From Pseudomonas parasichuanensis (GTDB taxonomy: Bacteria > Pseudomonadota > Gammaproteobacteria > Pseudomonadales > Pseudomonadaceae): DNA of 64,000 nt. The notes under the pieces were generated by a model. That model saw nothing but the letters and a program-made list of their open reading frames with translations. It was not told the origin of the DNA and did not search any database. Within the stretch, counting starts at the first letter, position 1. Each line of letters begins with the position of its first letter. Shown piece after piece: positions 26,885 to 36,440 of the stretch. The stretch spans positions 62,001 through 126,000 of the forward strand of contig NZ_BQHO01000003.1 of NCBI RefSeq assembly GCF_021601385.1. The letters are read 5' to 3'. The position numbers and the translations under genes were made by a program.

Positions 26885-28450
26885 ATGGACCGCCCGATGC
26901 CCTGCACTGCCCGCCCGCTCATGCCCTTGTACCTGCTCGCCTGCCTGCTGGCACTCGCCGGGCTCGGCGCGCTCTGGTACGGACTCGGCAAGCCGGTGCA
27001 CCTGCCAGACGCCGCCAGCCCCACGCACAAACTGCAGTGCGCCTCCTACACGCCGTTCGACAAGGACCAGTCGCCGTTCGACCAGCCCTTCCGCTTGCGC
27101 CCGGCGCGCATGGACGCCGACCTGGCGCTGCTGGCCGAACGTTTCCAGTGCATCCGCACCTACTCGATGACCGGCCTCGAAGCCATCCCGGCCCTGGCCC
27201 GCAAGCACGGCCTGAAGGTGATGCTGGGGGCCTGGGTCAACGCCAGCCCGGTGGACACCGACAAGGAAATCGAGCTGCTGATCGCCGCCGCCAACGCCAA
27301 CCCCGACGTGGTCAGCGCGGTGATCGTCGGCAACGAGGCGCTGCTGCGCAAGGAAGTCACCGGCGAGCGCCTGGCCGGGTTGATCAACAAGGTGAAAAGC
27401 CAGGTCAAGGTGCCGGTGACCTACGCCGATGTCTGGGAGTTCTGGCTGCAGCACCCGCAGGTTGCGCCGGCAGTGGACTTCCTGACCATCCACCTGCTGC
27501 CCTACTGGGAAGATGACCCACGGGGCATCGACGCGGCCCTGGCGCATGTCGCCGAAGTGCGTCAGGTGTTCGGCAACCGTTTCGCGCCCAAAGACATCCT
27601 GATCGGCGAAACCGGCTGGCCCAGCGAAGGCCGCCAGCGCGAGACGGCAGTGCCGAGCCGGGTCAACGAGGCGCGATTCATCCGGGGGTTCGTCACCCTG
27701 GCCGAGGCCAATGGCTGGCACTACAACCTGATCGAAGCCTTCGACCAACCGTGGAAGCGCGCCAGCGAAGGCGCGGTGGGCGGCTACTGGGGCCTGTACG
27801 ACGCCGACCGCCAGGACAAAGGTGTGCTCGAAGGGCCGGTGAGTAACCTGGCGCTGTGGCCACAATGGCTGCTGGCCTCGCTGCTGTTGCTGCTGGCGAC
27901 CCTGGCCCTGGCCGGGCGCCCGGCGAATGCCCGCGCCGCATTGCTGTTGCCGCTGCTGGCCGCGCTGGGCGCGGGCAGCCTGGGGCTGTGGGGCGAACTG
28001 ATGCGCACCAACGCACGGTTTGCCGGCGAGTGGCTGTGGGCCGTACTGCTGGCCGGGCTCAACTTGCTGGTGCTGGCTCATGCGGCCTTGGCCCTGGCCC
28101 GCCGTGACGGCTGGCGACAGCGCTTGTTCATCTGGCTTGAAGGGCATGCCGCCAAGTGGCTGCTGATCGCAGGGTTCGCCGCCGCAGTGAGCATGCTGGC
28201 GATGGTGTTCGACCCGCGTTATCGCAGCTTCCCCAGCGCGGCGCTTTTGCTGCCGGCGGTGGTGTACCTGCTGCGGCCGGTGCACGCACCACGGGCAGAG
28301 GTGGCATTGCTGGCGTTCATCGTGGGCGCGGGCGTTGCGCCGCAATTGTTCCAGGAAGGGCTGGCGAATCAGCAAGCGTGGGGCTGGGCGTTGGTCAGCG
28401 TGTTGATGGTCGGGGCGTTGTGGCGCAGTTTGCGTTTGCGCAAGGCTTGA
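26885..28450 (+). CDS. GH17-domain membrane protein (beta-glucan glycosyltransferase type)
   Basis: About 521 residues. One N-terminal membrane helix (LYLLACLLALAGLGALWYGL) is followed by a glycoside hydrolase family 17 domain at about 45-310, with YTPFDKDQSP, VIVGNEALLR (candidate acid/base Glu) and ILIGETGWPSEGR (candidate nucleophile Glu). The last ~200 residues form about seven membrane helices. Related proteobacterial GH17 proteins act as glucan branching or elongating transglycosylases and are often annotated as beta-(1-6)-glucan synthases. The start is uncertain: ATG at 26885 is chosen over ATG at 26921, and neither has a strong ribosome-binding site. Confidence 0.85.
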   Translation: MDRPMPCTARPLMPLYLLACLLALAGLGALWYGLGKPVHLPDAASPTHKLQCASYTPFDKDQSPFDQPFRLRPARMDADLALLAERFQCIRTYSMTGLEAIPALARKHGLKVMLGAWVNASPVDTDKEIELLIAAANANPDVVSAVIVGNEALLRKEVTGERLAGLINKVKSQVKVPVTYADVWEFWLQHPQVAPAVDFLTIHLLPYWEDDPRGIDAALAHVAEVRQVFGNRFAPKDILIGETGWPSEGRQRETAVPSRVNEARFIRGFVTLAEANGWHYNLIEAFDQPWKRASEGAVGGYWGLYDADRQDKGVLEGPVSNLALWPQWLLASLLLLLATLALAGRPANARAALLLPLLAALGAGSLGLWGELMRTNARFAGEWLWAVLLAGLNLLVLAHAALALARRDGWRQRLFIWLEGHAAKWLLIAGFAAAVSMLAMVFDPRYRSFPSAALLLPAVVYLLRPVHAPRAEVALLAFIVGAGVAPQLFQEGLANQQAWGWALVSVLMVGALWRSLRLRKA

Positions 28451-28478
28451 GACTGCAGGCGAGGGCTTTGCCCTCGAT

Positions 28479-28541
28479 CGCGGCACAAGGCCGCTCCTAC
28501 AGGAACAGCGCAGCCCCTGTAGGAGCGGCCTTGCGCCGCGA
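28479..28541. repeat. REP inverted pair
   Basis: Facing copies of the CGCGGCACAAGGCCGCTCCTACAGG variant between two convergent genes. Confidence 0.85.
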
Positions 28542-28575
28542 AAGGGCCGCGCAGCGGCCCCTGTCAGCCGCAACG

Positions 28576-28932
28576 CTATTGCCTGACCAACCGCAACCCG
28601 GCCAGCACCACCGCGAACACCGCAATGCTCGCGGTATACAGCACCAGCGCCGGCAACCCGAACACCAGCGCCAGCGCCGCCAGCCACCAGCCCGATCGCC
28701 CGGGAACCCACTGCGCGACCAATGCCAGCCCCAAGGCACTCCAGGCAATCACCTGGAAATGAATGCCCAACCCCAGCAGCGAGCGCACCTGGCATTGCCA
28801 GACAGCCCCCGGCAGCGAACACATGCCCACCCACTGGGCCTCTTCCATCAAGCCATAACGCACGCCATAGCTGGCGGCAAGCCACAGCGGCAGGCACAGC
28901 AGCAAGGCAATGACCGGCCACGAACGGGACAT
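28576..28932 (-). CDS. Small inner-membrane protein of unknown function
   Basis: 118 residues with three to four hydrophobic helices (VIALLLCLPLWLAASYGV, VIAWSALGLALVAQWV, WWLAALALVFGLPALVLYT, IAVFAVVLAGLRLV) and two cysteines (MCSLPGAVWQCQV) between the first two. ATG at 28932 is chosen because GGAG lies about 7 bases upstream; a GTG at 28977 would add 15 residues. No family is recognised. Confidence 0.7.
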   Translation of the reverse strand: MSRSWPVIALLLCLPLWLAASYGVRYGLMEEAQWVGMCSLPGAVWQCQVRSLLGLGIHFQVIAWSALGLALVAQWVPGRSGWWLAALALVFGLPALVLYTASIAVFAVVLAGLRLVRQ

Positions 28933-29150
28933 CCGGTTCTCCAATAGCGGCAATCGAAAGCGTGAATGATCGCTCACAGGCCGATGTAAGGCAAAATCAT
29001 GGCCCTGCGGCTATGTTGCAAACACCGTTGTTGACGTGGACAACGGTATCTGGCGCGACAAAGGTATGAACGGCAGGCAACTTTGCCTTGCCGACCATGG
29101 TCCTAGCCTGCGTACAAATTGCACGACCTTGCGTTTTTCTGGGGGACTAC

Positions 29151-30449
29151 ATGCTTCGATCTTTGCGCCTCGCCGCCCTGCTCGGTGGCTTGCTCATGGC
29201 TGCGGCCGCTTCGGCGCGGGATATCGATGCCGCGAGTTACGGCTACCCGTTGACCAACCCATTCGAGGCGACCATCGCCACCACGCCGCCTGACCAGCGC
29301 CCGACGCTGCCCAGTGACGATGAAATCAACCAGGACGACTACAGCCTCACCCTGCGCCCGGAACGCGAGTTCACCCTGCCGGACAACTTCTGGTCGGTGA
29401 AAAAACTGCGCTACCGCCTGGCCAAGCAGGACCACGAGGCGCCGCTGATCTTCCTCATCGCCGGTACCGGCGCGCCCTACTTCAGCTCGATCAACGAATA
29501 CCTGAAAAAGTTGTTCTATCAGGCCGGCTACCACGTGGTGCAGCTGTCCTCCCCCACCAGCTACGACTTCATGAGCGCCGCTTCGCGCTTCGCCACGCCC
29601 GGGGTAAGTGCCGAGGACGCCAAGGACCTGTACCGGGTCATGCAGGCCGTTCGCGCCCAGCACCCGCGCCTGCCGGTCAGCGAGTACTACCTGACCGGCT
29701 ACAGCCTGGGGGCGCTGGATGCAGCGTTCGTCAGCAAGCTGGACGAAACCCGGCGCAGCTTCAACTTCAAGCGCGTGCTGCTGCTCAACCCGCCGGTCAA
29801 CCTGTACACCTCGATCAGCAACCTGGACAAACTGGTGCAGACCCGCGTCAAGGGCATCGACAAGAGCACCACGTTCTACGAGCTGATGCTGGAAAAGCTC
29901 ACCCGCTACTTCCAGGACAAGGGCTACATCGACCTCAACGAAGCCCTGCTGTATGACTTCCAGCAGTCGCGCCAGCACCTGTCCAACGAACAGATGGCCA
30001 TGCTGATCGGCACCTCGTTCCGCTTCTCGGCAGCCGACATCGCCTTCACCTCCGACCTGATCAACCGCCGCGGCCTGATCATCCCGCCGAAATACCCGAT
30101 CACCGAAACCACCAGCCTCACGCCGTTCTTCAAGCGTGCCCTGCAGTGCGACTTCGACTGCTACCTGACCGAGCAGGTGATCCCCATGTGGCGCGCGCGC
30201 ACCGACGGCAACAGCCTGCTGCAGCTGATCGACCAGGTCAGCCTGTACGCCCTCGCCGACTATCTGCATGAGAGCCCGAAGATCGCCGTGATGCACAACG
30301 CCGACGACGTGATCCTTGGCCCGGGCGACATCGGTTTCCTGCGCCGGGTGTTCGGTGAGCGCCTGACCCTGTACCCCCACGGCGGCCATTGCGGCAACCT
30401 CAATTACCGCGTCAACAGCGACGCCATGCTGGAGTTCTTCCGTGGTTAA
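29151..30449 (+). CDS. Secreted alpha/beta-hydrolase-like protein upstream of mlaA
   Basis: 432 residues with a signal peptide (LRLAALLGGLLMAAAASA). The body has an alpha/beta-hydrolase pattern: strand IFLIAGTGAPYFSS, nucleophile elbow YLTGYSLGALD (GYSLG, Ser), a late IAVMHNADDVI acid strand and a YPHGGHCGN histidine. It therefore looks like a periplasmic esterase, lipase or peptidase, but the substrate is unknown. ATG at 29151 follows GGGGGA. Its last 8 bases overlap the start of mlaA, so the two are co-translated. A lipid-related role in the envelope is an inference from that coupling. Confidence 0.82.
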   Translation: MLRSLRLAALLGGLLMAAAASARDIDAASYGYPLTNPFEATIATTPPDQRPTLPSDDEINQDDYSLTLRPEREFTLPDNFWSVKKLRYRLAKQDHEAPLIFLIAGTGAPYFSSINEYLKKLFYQAGYHVVQLSSPTSYDFMSAASRFATPGVSAEDAKDLYRVMQAVRAQHPRLPVSEYYLTGYSLGALDAAFVSKLDETRRSFNFKRVLLLNPPVNLYTSISNLDKLVQTRVKGIDKSTTFYELMLEKLTRYFQDKGYIDLNEALLYDFQQSRQHLSNEQMAMLIGTSFRFSAADIAFTSDLINRRGLIIPPKYPITETTSLTPFFKRALQCDFDCYLTEQVIPMWRARTDGNSLLQLIDQVSLYALADYLHESPKIAVMHNADDVILGPGDIGFLRRVFGERLTLYPHGGHCGNLNYRVNSDAMLEFFRG

Positions 30450-31257
30450 CCGACTGCTGCTCGTCACCGCCCTGCTCGCCAGCGGCTGCGCCCTGGCCGA
30501 GGAAGTCGCGCCCCGGGCCAGCGTGGTCGAGGCCGACAAGGCCCCGGGCCTCACGGCGGAGCCCGATGGGTTCCTCGACCCGCTGCGCGAACTGAAATTC
30601 AACCCCGGCCTGGACCAGCGCGAATTCGAGCGCTCGACCCTGGCCGCGTTGAACATCTATGACCCGCTGGAGTCGATGAACCGGCGCATCTACCACTTCA
30701 ACTACCGTTTCGACCAGTGGGTGTTCCTGCCGGTGGTCGATGGCTACCGCTATATCACCCCAAGCTTCGTGCGCACCGGGGTGAACAACTTCTTCAACAA
30801 CCTGGGCGATGTGCCGAACCTGTTCAACAGCGTGTTCCAGCTCAAGGCCAAACGCTCGGCAGAAATCACCGCGCGGCTGATGTTCAACACCATCATCGGG
30901 GTCGGCGGGCTGTGGGACCCGGCGACCAGCATGGGCCTGCCACGCCAGAGCGAGGACTTTGGCCAGACGCTTGGCTTCTATGGCGTGCCGGAGGGGCCGT
31001 ACATCATGCTGCCGATCCTCGGGCCGTCGAACCTGCGCGACACCACCGGGCTGGTGGTGGATTACGTGGGCGAAGAGGCGGTCAACTACCTGAATGTGCC
31101 GGAAACCGCCGAAGAGCATGCAGAGATCACCGTGCTGCGGGCCATCGACAAGCGCAACAGCACCAACTTCAGCTATGGCCAGACCAACTCGCCGTTCGAG
31201 TATGAAAAGCTGCGGTACGTGTACACCCAGGCGCGCAAGTTGCAGATTGCCGAATGA
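30442..31257 (+). CDS. mlaA: MlaA (VacJ) outer-membrane lipoprotein of the phospholipid-retrieval pathway
   Basis: MlaA removes mislocalised phospholipids from the outer leaflet of the outer membrane. 271 residues starting at a GTG. A signal sequence with a poor lipobox (LLASGC) is followed by the family core: YDPLESMNRRIYHFNYRFDQWV, FFNNLGDVPNLFNS, TARLMFNTIIGVGGLWDPA, LGFYGVPEGPYIMLPILGPSNLRDTTG. The gene overlaps the upstream hydrolase gene by 8 bp, and no other mla genes are nearby. Confidence 0.94.
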   Translation: MVNRLLLVTALLASGCALAEEVAPRASVVEADKAPGLTAEPDGFLDPLRELKFNPGLDQREFERSTLAALNIYDPLESMNRRIYHFNYRFDQWVFLPVVDGYRYITPSFVRTGVNNFFNNLGDVPNLFNSVFQLKAKRSAEITARLMFNTIIGVGGLWDPATSMGLPRQSEDFGQTLGFYGVPEGPYIMLPILGPSNLRDTTGLVVDYVGEEAVNYLNVPETAEEHAEITVLRAIDKRNSTNFSYGQTNSPFEYEKLRYVYTQARKLQIAE

Positions 31258-31270
31258 CGCCAGCGCGGCC

Positions 31271-31387
31271 CTGTAGGAGCGGCCTTGTGCCGCGATAGGG
31301 CTACGCAGCGGTCCCTGACCTTGCAGCGATGCACATATCGCTGGGGCTGCTTTGCAGCCCTATCGCGGCACAAGGCCGCTCCTACAA
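31271..31387. repeat. REP inverted pair with long spacer
   Basis: Copies at about 31271-31296 and 31361-31387 of the CCTGTAGGAGCGGCCTTGTG variant, facing each other with about 65 bp between them. They lie between mlaA and the convergent patatin gene. Confidence 0.8.
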
Positions 31388-31396
31388 GGAGATCTC

Positions 31397-32545
31397 TCAG
31401 CCCGGCAAGCCGAGGAACTGGCACAACTCGCGCTTCTTGGCCAACGCATCCTTGCGCCCCAGTTCGATCAGCTCGCTGCAATAGCTCGACTCGAACAGCA
31501 GGTAGCTGAGCACCCCCGCCCCGCTGGTCTTGGTCGCCCCCGGCCCGCGCAGGAACAGCCTTAGCGCCGCCGGCAACTCGCGCCGGTGCCGGGCGGCGAT
31601 CTCGTCCAGCGGCTGGCTTGGCGCCACCACCAGCACCTCGATCGGCGCCAGGCCCAGGCGCCGGGCGTCGAGGTGCGCCGGCAACATATGGCTCAGGTGG
31701 TTGAGGCGTTGCAGCAGCTCGATATCGTCTTCCAGGCTGTCGATGAAGGTGCTGTTGAGCATGTGCCCGCCGATCTGCGCCAGGCTCGGCTGCTGGCCGC
31801 TGAACACCCGCTGGGTGGGCAGCGGCGGCGCCGGGCGCTGCGGGTTGCCACTGACGCCCACCACCAGCACGCGGCTGGCGCCCAGGTGCAGGGCCGGGCT
31901 GATCGGCGCCGACTGACGCACCGCGCCGTCGCCAAAAAACTCCTCGCCGAGCCGCACCGGGGCGAACAACAGCGGGATGGCCGAGCTGGCCAACAGATGG
32001 TCGATGGTCAGCGGCGTGGGCATGCCGATGCGCCGGTGGCGCAGCCAGGGCTCGATGGTGTCGCGGCCCTGGTAGAAGGTCACCGCCTGGCCGGACTCAT
32101 AACCGAAAGCGGTCACGGCGATGGCGCGCAGCTGATTGGCGGCCAGCGAATGGGCAATGCCGTCCATGTCCAGATGCTGGTGCAGCAACTTGCGCAACGG
32201 GCGGCTGTCGAGCAATGCCACCGGCACCGAGCCGCCCAGGCCCAGCAGGCTGTGGCTGACGAAACGGCTGGCCTGGCGAATCACCCCGGGCCAGTCGCTG
32301 CGCAGCACCAGGTGGCTGCGAAAGTTCTGCCAGAAGCTGGTCAGGTGCTGCACCGATTCGGCGAAGCGGGTGGCGCCGCTGGCCAGCTTGACCGCGTTGA
32401 TGGCACCGGCGGAGGTGCCGACGATCACCGGAAACGGGTTGGCCGCGCCGGGCGGCAGCAGCTCGGCGATGCCGGCGAGCACGCCGACCTGGTAGGCGGC
32501 GCGGGCGCCGCCGCCGGAGAGGATCAGGCCGGTGGTGGGGGTCAT
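31397..32545 (-). CDS. Patatin-like phospholipase
   Basis: 382 residues of the RssA/patatin type. It has the oxyanion-hole motif LILSGGGARAAYQVGVL, the nucleophile elbow VGTSAGAINA (GTSAG, Ser near 45) and the catalytic-dyad Asp in FFGDGAVRQSAP (DGA). The C-terminal extension contains a conserved-looking LDARRLGLAPIEVLVVAPSQ segment. It should hydrolyse acyl esters, probably phospholipids, in the cytoplasm or at the inner membrane. ATG at 32545 is preceded by AGGAAG. Confidence 0.92.
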   Translation of the reverse strand: MTPTTGLILSGGGARAAYQVGVLAGIAELLPPGAANPFPVIVGTSAGAINAVKLASGATRFAESVQHLTSFWQNFRSHLVLRSDWPGVIRQASRFVSHSLLGLGGSVPVALLDSRPLRKLLHQHLDMDGIAHSLAANQLRAIAVTAFGYESGQAVTFYQGRDTIEPWLRHRRIGMPTPLTIDHLLASSAIPLLFAPVRLGEEFFGDGAVRQSAPISPALHLGASRVLVVGVSGNPQRPAPPLPTQRVFSGQQPSLAQIGGHMLNSTFIDSLEDDIELLQRLNHLSHMLPAHLDARRLGLAPIEVLVVAPSQPLDEIAARHRRELPAALRLFLRGPGATKTSGAGVLSYLLFESSYCSELIELGRKDALAKKRELCQFLGLPG

Positions 32546-32563
32546 CGATTTCTTCCTGAATGA

Positions 32564-32630
32564 CCATCGCGGGGCAAGCCCGCTCCCACGTTGGGTACAC
32601 CTACGTGGGAGCGGGCTTGCCCCGCGATGG
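32564..32630. repeat. REP inverted pair
   Basis: Facing copies of CATCGCGGGGCAAGCCCGCT-type REP between the patatin gene and lpxL. Confidence 0.85.
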
Positions 32631-32633
32631 TTC

Positions 32634-33569
32634 TCATTTTTTCTTCTTGTCGTACAGCCGCGGCTCACCCTCAGGCCGCGACTTGAACCGCCGGTGCGCC
32701 CACAGGTATTGCTCCGGGCACTCGCGCAACACCCCTTCGACCCACTGGTTGATGCGCAGGCAGTCGGCCTCTTCGGTCTCGCCCGGGAAGCCTTCGAGCG
32801 GCGGGTGCACCACCAGACGATAGCCGCTGCCATCTTCCAGGCGCTTCTGGGTGAACGGGATCACCCGGGCCTTGCCCAACCGGGCGAACTTGCTGGTGGC
32901 GGTAACGGTGGCGGCCTGGATGCCGAACAGCGGCACGAAGATGCTTTGCTTGATGCCGTAGTCCTGGTCGGGCGCATACCAGATCGCCCGGCCCTTGCGC
33001 AGCAGCTTGAGCATGCCGCGCACATCGTCGCGCTCCACCGCCAGCGAATCGAGGTTGTGGCGCTCGCGGCCACGGCGCTGGATGAAGTCGAACACCGGGT
33101 TGCCGTGCTCGCGGTACATGCCGTCGATGGTGTGGACCTGGCCCAGCAGCGCGGCGCCGATCTCCAGGGTGGTGAAGTGCACGGCCATGAGGATCGCGCC
33201 CTCCCCTTCACGCTGGGCAGCCTGCAGGTGCTCGATGCCCTCGATGTGCGCCAGGCGCGCCAGGCGGGCCTGTGGCCACCACCAGCTCATGGCCATTTCG
33301 AAGAAGGCGATGCCGGTGGAAGCGAAGTTTTCCTTGAGCAGGCGCTGCCGTTCGTCGCCGGAAAGCGCCGGGAAGCACAGTTCAAGGTTGCGTGCGGCAA
33401 TGCGCCGACGTTCGCCGGCCGCCCGGTACATCACCGCACCGAGGGCGCGGCCGAGCCCGAGCAGGGCGCGGTAGGGCAACTGGGCGACCAGCCACAGCAG
33501 CCCCAGGCCAAGCCACAGGGCCCAGAATCGCGGGTGGAGAAAATAGGGGCGAAAACGCGGGCGTTCCAT
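32634..33569 (-). CDS. lpxL: Lipid A biosynthesis lauroyl acyltransferase (LpxL/HtrB)
   Basis: 311 residues. It has one N-terminal membrane helix ([17 protein letters not shown]), a HX4E acyltransferase motif ([10 protein letters not shown], about 150), and the later WYAPDQDYG and [15 protein letters not shown] segments of the family. It transfers a secondary acyl chain to lipid A at the cytoplasmic face of the inner membrane. ATG at 33569 is used. The gene is divergent from minC, the arrangement also found in other pseudomonads. Confidence 0.93.
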   Translation of the reverse strand: MERPRFRPYFLHPRFWALWLGLGLLWLVAQLPYRALLGLGRALGAVMYRAAGERRRIAARNLELCFPALSGDERQRLLKENFASTGIAFFEMAMSWWWPQARLARLAHIEGIEHLQAAQREGEGAILMAVHFTTLEIGAALLGQVHTIDGMYREHGNPVFDFIQRRGRERHNLDSLAVERDDVRGMLKLLRKGRAIWYAPDQDYGIKQSIFVPLFGIQAATVTATSKFARLGKARVIPFTQKRLEDGSGYRLVVHPPLEGFPGETEEADCLRINQWVEGVLRECPEQYLWAHRRFKSRPEGEPRLYDKKKK

Positions 33570-33669
33570 TGAAGCTTCCGGCAAGACAAGGGCCGGGCAT
33601 TCTACATCGGTTGCGGGCAATCGGTCTTATCGCTATAAGTCAGGGCACTTTTTTCGCAACAAGCCGTCT

Positions 33670-34425
33670 ATGCAGACCATGAGCCCTAACCAGACACCCG
33701 ACAACGCCCCCGTGTTCCAGCTCAAGGGCAGCATGCTTGCCATCACCGTGCTGGAACTGGCGCGCAACGACCTCGAATCCCTCGACCGCCAGTTGGCGGC
33801 CAAGGTGGCGCAGGCGCCGAATTTCTTCAGCAACACGCCGCTGGTGCTGGCCCTGGACAAGCTGCCCCCTGACGAGGGCGCCATCGACCTGCCCGGGTTG
33901 ATGCGCGTCTGCCGCCACCATGGCCTGCGCACCCTGGCGATCCGCGCCAACCGCATCGAGGACATCGCCGCGGCGATCGCCATCGACTTGCCGGTGCTGC
34001 CGCCGTCCGGTGCCCGCGAGCGCCCGCTGGAGCCGGAGCCGGAAGTGAAAGCGCCTGAACCAGCTCCGCCACCGCCGCCGGCCGAACCCGAGGTGCGCCC
34101 GACGCGCATCATCACCACCACGGTGCGCGGCGGCCAGCAGATCTATGCCCAGGGCGGCGACCTGGTGGTCACCGGCTCCGTCAGCCCAGGCGCGGAACTT
34201 CTTGCCGACGGCAACATCCATGTGTACGGCGCCATGCGCGGCCGGGCCCTGGCGGGGATCAAGGGCAATACCAAGGCGCGCATCTTCTGCCAGCAGATGA
34301 CCGCGGAAATGGTCTCCATCGCCGGCCAGTACAAAGTGTGCGAAGACTTGCGCCGCGACCCGCTGTGGGGCTCGGGCGTGCAGGTCAGCCTGTCCGGTGA
34401 CGTGTTGAACATCACCCGTCTTTAA
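33670..34425 (+). CDS. minC: Septum-site-determining protein MinC
   Basis: FtsZ polymerisation inhibitor of 251 residues. The N-terminal MinC_N domain ([15 protein letters not shown]) is joined by a proline-rich linker ([13 protein letters not shown], about 118-130) to the C-terminal beta-helix. That domain binds MinD ([45 protein letters not shown]). It is the first gene of minCDE. An ATG three codons downstream (33679) is also possible. Confidence 0.96.
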   Translation: MQTMSPNQTPDNAPVFQLKGSMLAITVLELARNDLESLDRQLAAKVAQAPNFFSNTPLVLALDKLPPDEGAIDLPGLMRVCRHHGLRTLAIRANRIEDIAAAIAIDLPVLPPSGARERPLEPEPEVKAPEPAPPPPPAEPEVRPTRIITTTVRGGQQIYAQGGDLVVTGSVSPGAELLADGNIHVYGAMRGRALAGIKGNTKARIFCQQMTAEMVSIAGQYKVCEDLRRDPLWGSGVQVSLSGDVLNITRL

Positions 34426-34523
34426 CGGATACTTGCCGGCATTTTTAGCGCAACTTTTTTACCGTTGCCGTTTTTTGTATTTGCAGGGACCTCTTGTCCC
34501 GACTTATTTAGGGGTGAAACGCC

Positions 34524-35336
34524 TTGTCCAAGATTCTCGTGGTGACTTCCGGCAAGGGTGGTGTGGGCAAGACCACCACCAGCGCCGCCATCGGTACCGG
34601 CCTCGCACTGCGTGGGCACAAGACTGTCATCGTCGACTTCGACGTCGGCCTGCGTAACCTCGACCTGATCATGGGCTGCGAACGCCGCGTGGTGTACGAC
34701 TTCGTCAACGTGGTCAACGGCGAAGCCAACCTGCAGCAGGCCCTGATCAAGGACAAACGCCTCGAAAACCTGTACGTGCTGGCCGCGAGCCAGACCCGCG
34801 ACAAGGACGCGCTGACCAAGGAAGGCGTGGAAAAGGTCCTGATGGAACTCAAGGAGCAGTTCGACTTCGTCGTCTGCGACTCGCCGGCCGGTATCGAAAA
34901 AGGTGCGCACCTGGCGATGTACTTCGCCGACGAAGCCATCGTCGTGACCAACCCGGAAGTCTCCTCGGTACGTGACTCCGACCGCATGATCGGCCTGCTG
35001 TCGAGCAAGTCGCAGCGCGCCGAGAAAGGTGAAGACCCGATCAAGGAACACCTGCTGATCACCCGCTACCACCCGGAGCGTGTCGAGAAAGGCGAAATGC
35101 TGGGCGTCGAAGACGTCAAGGAAATCCTCTCGGTCGAACTGCTGGGTGTCATTCCCGAATCCCAGGCAGTGCTCAAGGCGTCCAACCAGGGCATCCCGGT
35201 CATCCTCGACGACCAGAGCGATGCCGGCCAGGCGTACAGCGACACCGTCGACCGCCTGCTGGGCAAGCCCAAGCCACTGCGGTTCATCGAAGTGCCGAAG
35301 CAAGGATTCTTCGCACGCCTGTTTGGAGGCAAATAA
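34524..35336 (+). CDS. minD: Septum-site-determining ATPase MinD
   Basis: Membrane-associated ParA-type ATPase of 270 residues. It has the deviant Walker A motif SGKGGVGKTT (K11, K16), followed by VDFDVGLRNLDLIMG and the CDSPAGIEKGA switch region. The C-terminal amphipathic membrane-targeting helix is FFARLFGG. It recruits MinC to the membrane and oscillates with MinE. Translation starts at TTG 34524, with AGGGGTG about 8 bases upstream; no ATG is available at the conserved N-terminus. Confidence 0.97.
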   Translation: MSKILVVTSGKGGVGKTTTSAAIGTGLALRGHKTVIVDFDVGLRNLDLIMGCERRVVYDFVNVVNGEANLQQALIKDKRLENLYVLAASQTRDKDALTKEGVEKVLMELKEQFDFVVCDSPAGIEKGAHLAMYFADEAIVVTNPEVSSVRDSDRMIGLLSSKSQRAEKGEDPIKEHLLITRYHPERVEKGEMLGVEDVKEILSVELLGVIPESQAVLKASNQGIPVILDDQSDAGQAYSDTVDRLLGKPKPLRFIEVPKQGFFARLFGGK

Positions 35337-35339
35337 ACC

Positions 35340-35594
35340 ATGAACCTTTTTGACTTCTTTCGTGGCAGACAGAAACAGAGCAGCGCGTCGGTAGCGAAAG
35401 AGCGTCTACAGATCATCGTGGCGCACGAGCGTGGCCAGCGCAGCACCCCGGACTACCTGCCTGCCCTGCAGAAGGAGCTGGTCGAGGTGATTCGCAAGTA
35501 CGTCAACATCGGCAATGATGACGTGCAGATCGAACTGGAAAACCAGGGCAGCTGCTCGATTCTGGAACTGAACATCACCCTGCCTGATCGCTGA
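35340..35594 (+). CDS. minE: Cell-division topological specificity factor MinE
   Basis: 84 residues, the normal length. It has an N-terminal membrane-targeting and MinD-binding segment ([26 protein letters not shown]), then the topological-specificity domain ([19 protein letters not shown]). It begins 3 bp after the minD stop and stimulates MinD ATPase to confine septation to midcell. Confidence 0.97.
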   Translation: MNLFDFFRGRQKQSSASVAKERLQIIVAHERGQRSTPDYLPALQKELVEVIRKYVNIGNDDVQIELENQGSCSILELNITLPDR

Positions 35595-35634
35595 TTCGCA
35601 CATCGGGCTGTGATCATTGGGGCTGCTCTGCAGC

Positions 35635-35703
35635 CCATCGCCGGCAAGCCGGCTCCCACAGGGATCTGTGCAACCTGTGGGAGCCGGCTTGCCGGCGATG
35701 GGC
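35635..35703. repeat. REP inverted pair
   Basis: Facing CCCATCGCCGGCAAGCCGGCT-type copies between minE and rluA. A strong potential hairpin here may also attenuate read-through from minE. Confidence 0.85.
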
Positions 35704-35748
35704 CGCACAGCGGCCCCAGTGCTTTCCAACATTCACTGAGACCTAGCA

Positions 35749-36384
35749 ATGCCGCTGTCGAACATCCAGATCCTTCACGAAGACGCCGCCATCCTGGTGA
35801 TCAACAAGCCGACCCTGCTGCTGTCGGTGCCGGGCCGCGCCGAGGACAACAAGGACTGCCTGATCACCCGCCTGCAGGAAAACGGCTACCCCGACGCGCT
35901 GATCGTCCACCGCCTGGACTGGGAAACCTCGGGCATCATCCTGCTCGCCCGTGACGCCGACAGCCACCGCGAGCTGTCGCGCCAGTTCCACGACCGCGAG
36001 ACGGAAAAGGCCTATACCGCGCTGTGCTGGGGCCAACCGACGCTTGACAGCGGCAGCATCGACCTGCCGCTGCGCTATGACCCGCCGACCAAGCCGCGCC
36101 ACGTGGTCGACCATGAGCAAGGCAAGCACGCCCTGACCTTCTGGCGCATCATCGAACGCTGCGACAACCATTGCCGGGTGGAACTGACGCCGATCACCGG
36201 GCGCTCGCACCAGTTGCGTGTGCATATGCTGTCGATCGGCCACCCGCTGCTGGGGGACCGCTTGTATGCCAACCCCGAGGCGCTGGCGGCCCATGAGCGG
36301 CTGTGCCTGCATGCCTCGATGCTGAGCTTTACCCACCCTGTCAGCGGGGAGCGGTTGAAGTTCGAGTGCCCTGCTCCGTTCTGA
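35749..36384 (+). CDS. rluA: RluA-family pseudouridine synthase
   Basis: 211 residues. The catalytic motif HRLDWETSG places the nucleophilic Asp at 57, followed by the family segments GKHALTFWRIIER, LTPITGRSHQLRVHM and HPLLGDRLYA. It has no S4 domain, as in RluA, which isomerises uridines in 23S rRNA and some tRNAs. The position after minE matches other pseudomonads. Confidence 0.92.
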   Translation: MPLSNIQILHEDAAILVINKPTLLLSVPGRAEDNKDCLITRLQENGYPDALIVHRLDWETSGIILLARDADSHRELSRQFHDRETEKAYTALCWGQPTLDSGSIDLPLRYDPPTKPRHVVDHEQGKHALTFWRIIERCDNHCRVELTPITGRSHQLRVHMLSIGHPLLGDRLYANPEALAAHERLCLHASMLSFTHPVSGERLKFECPAPF

Positions 36385-36440
36385 TCCTTTGTGGCTGCAC
36401 GGGCCCTATCGCTGGCTTGACGTCGATAGGGCCCGTACGC

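Noticed and set aside
26861-28921. 686-codon minus-strand frame opposite the GH17 gene
   Set aside because: Antisense shadow; the plus strand has GH17 active-site motifs and membrane helices.
34426-34523. T-rich stretches between minC and minD as a terminator splitting the operon
   Set aside because: Only a weak 5-bp stem with a long loop can be drawn; minCDE are normally co-expressed.
35635-35703. Strong hairpin after minE as a terminator
   Set aside because: It is a REP inverted pair of the type repeated across the window and lacks a T-tract.
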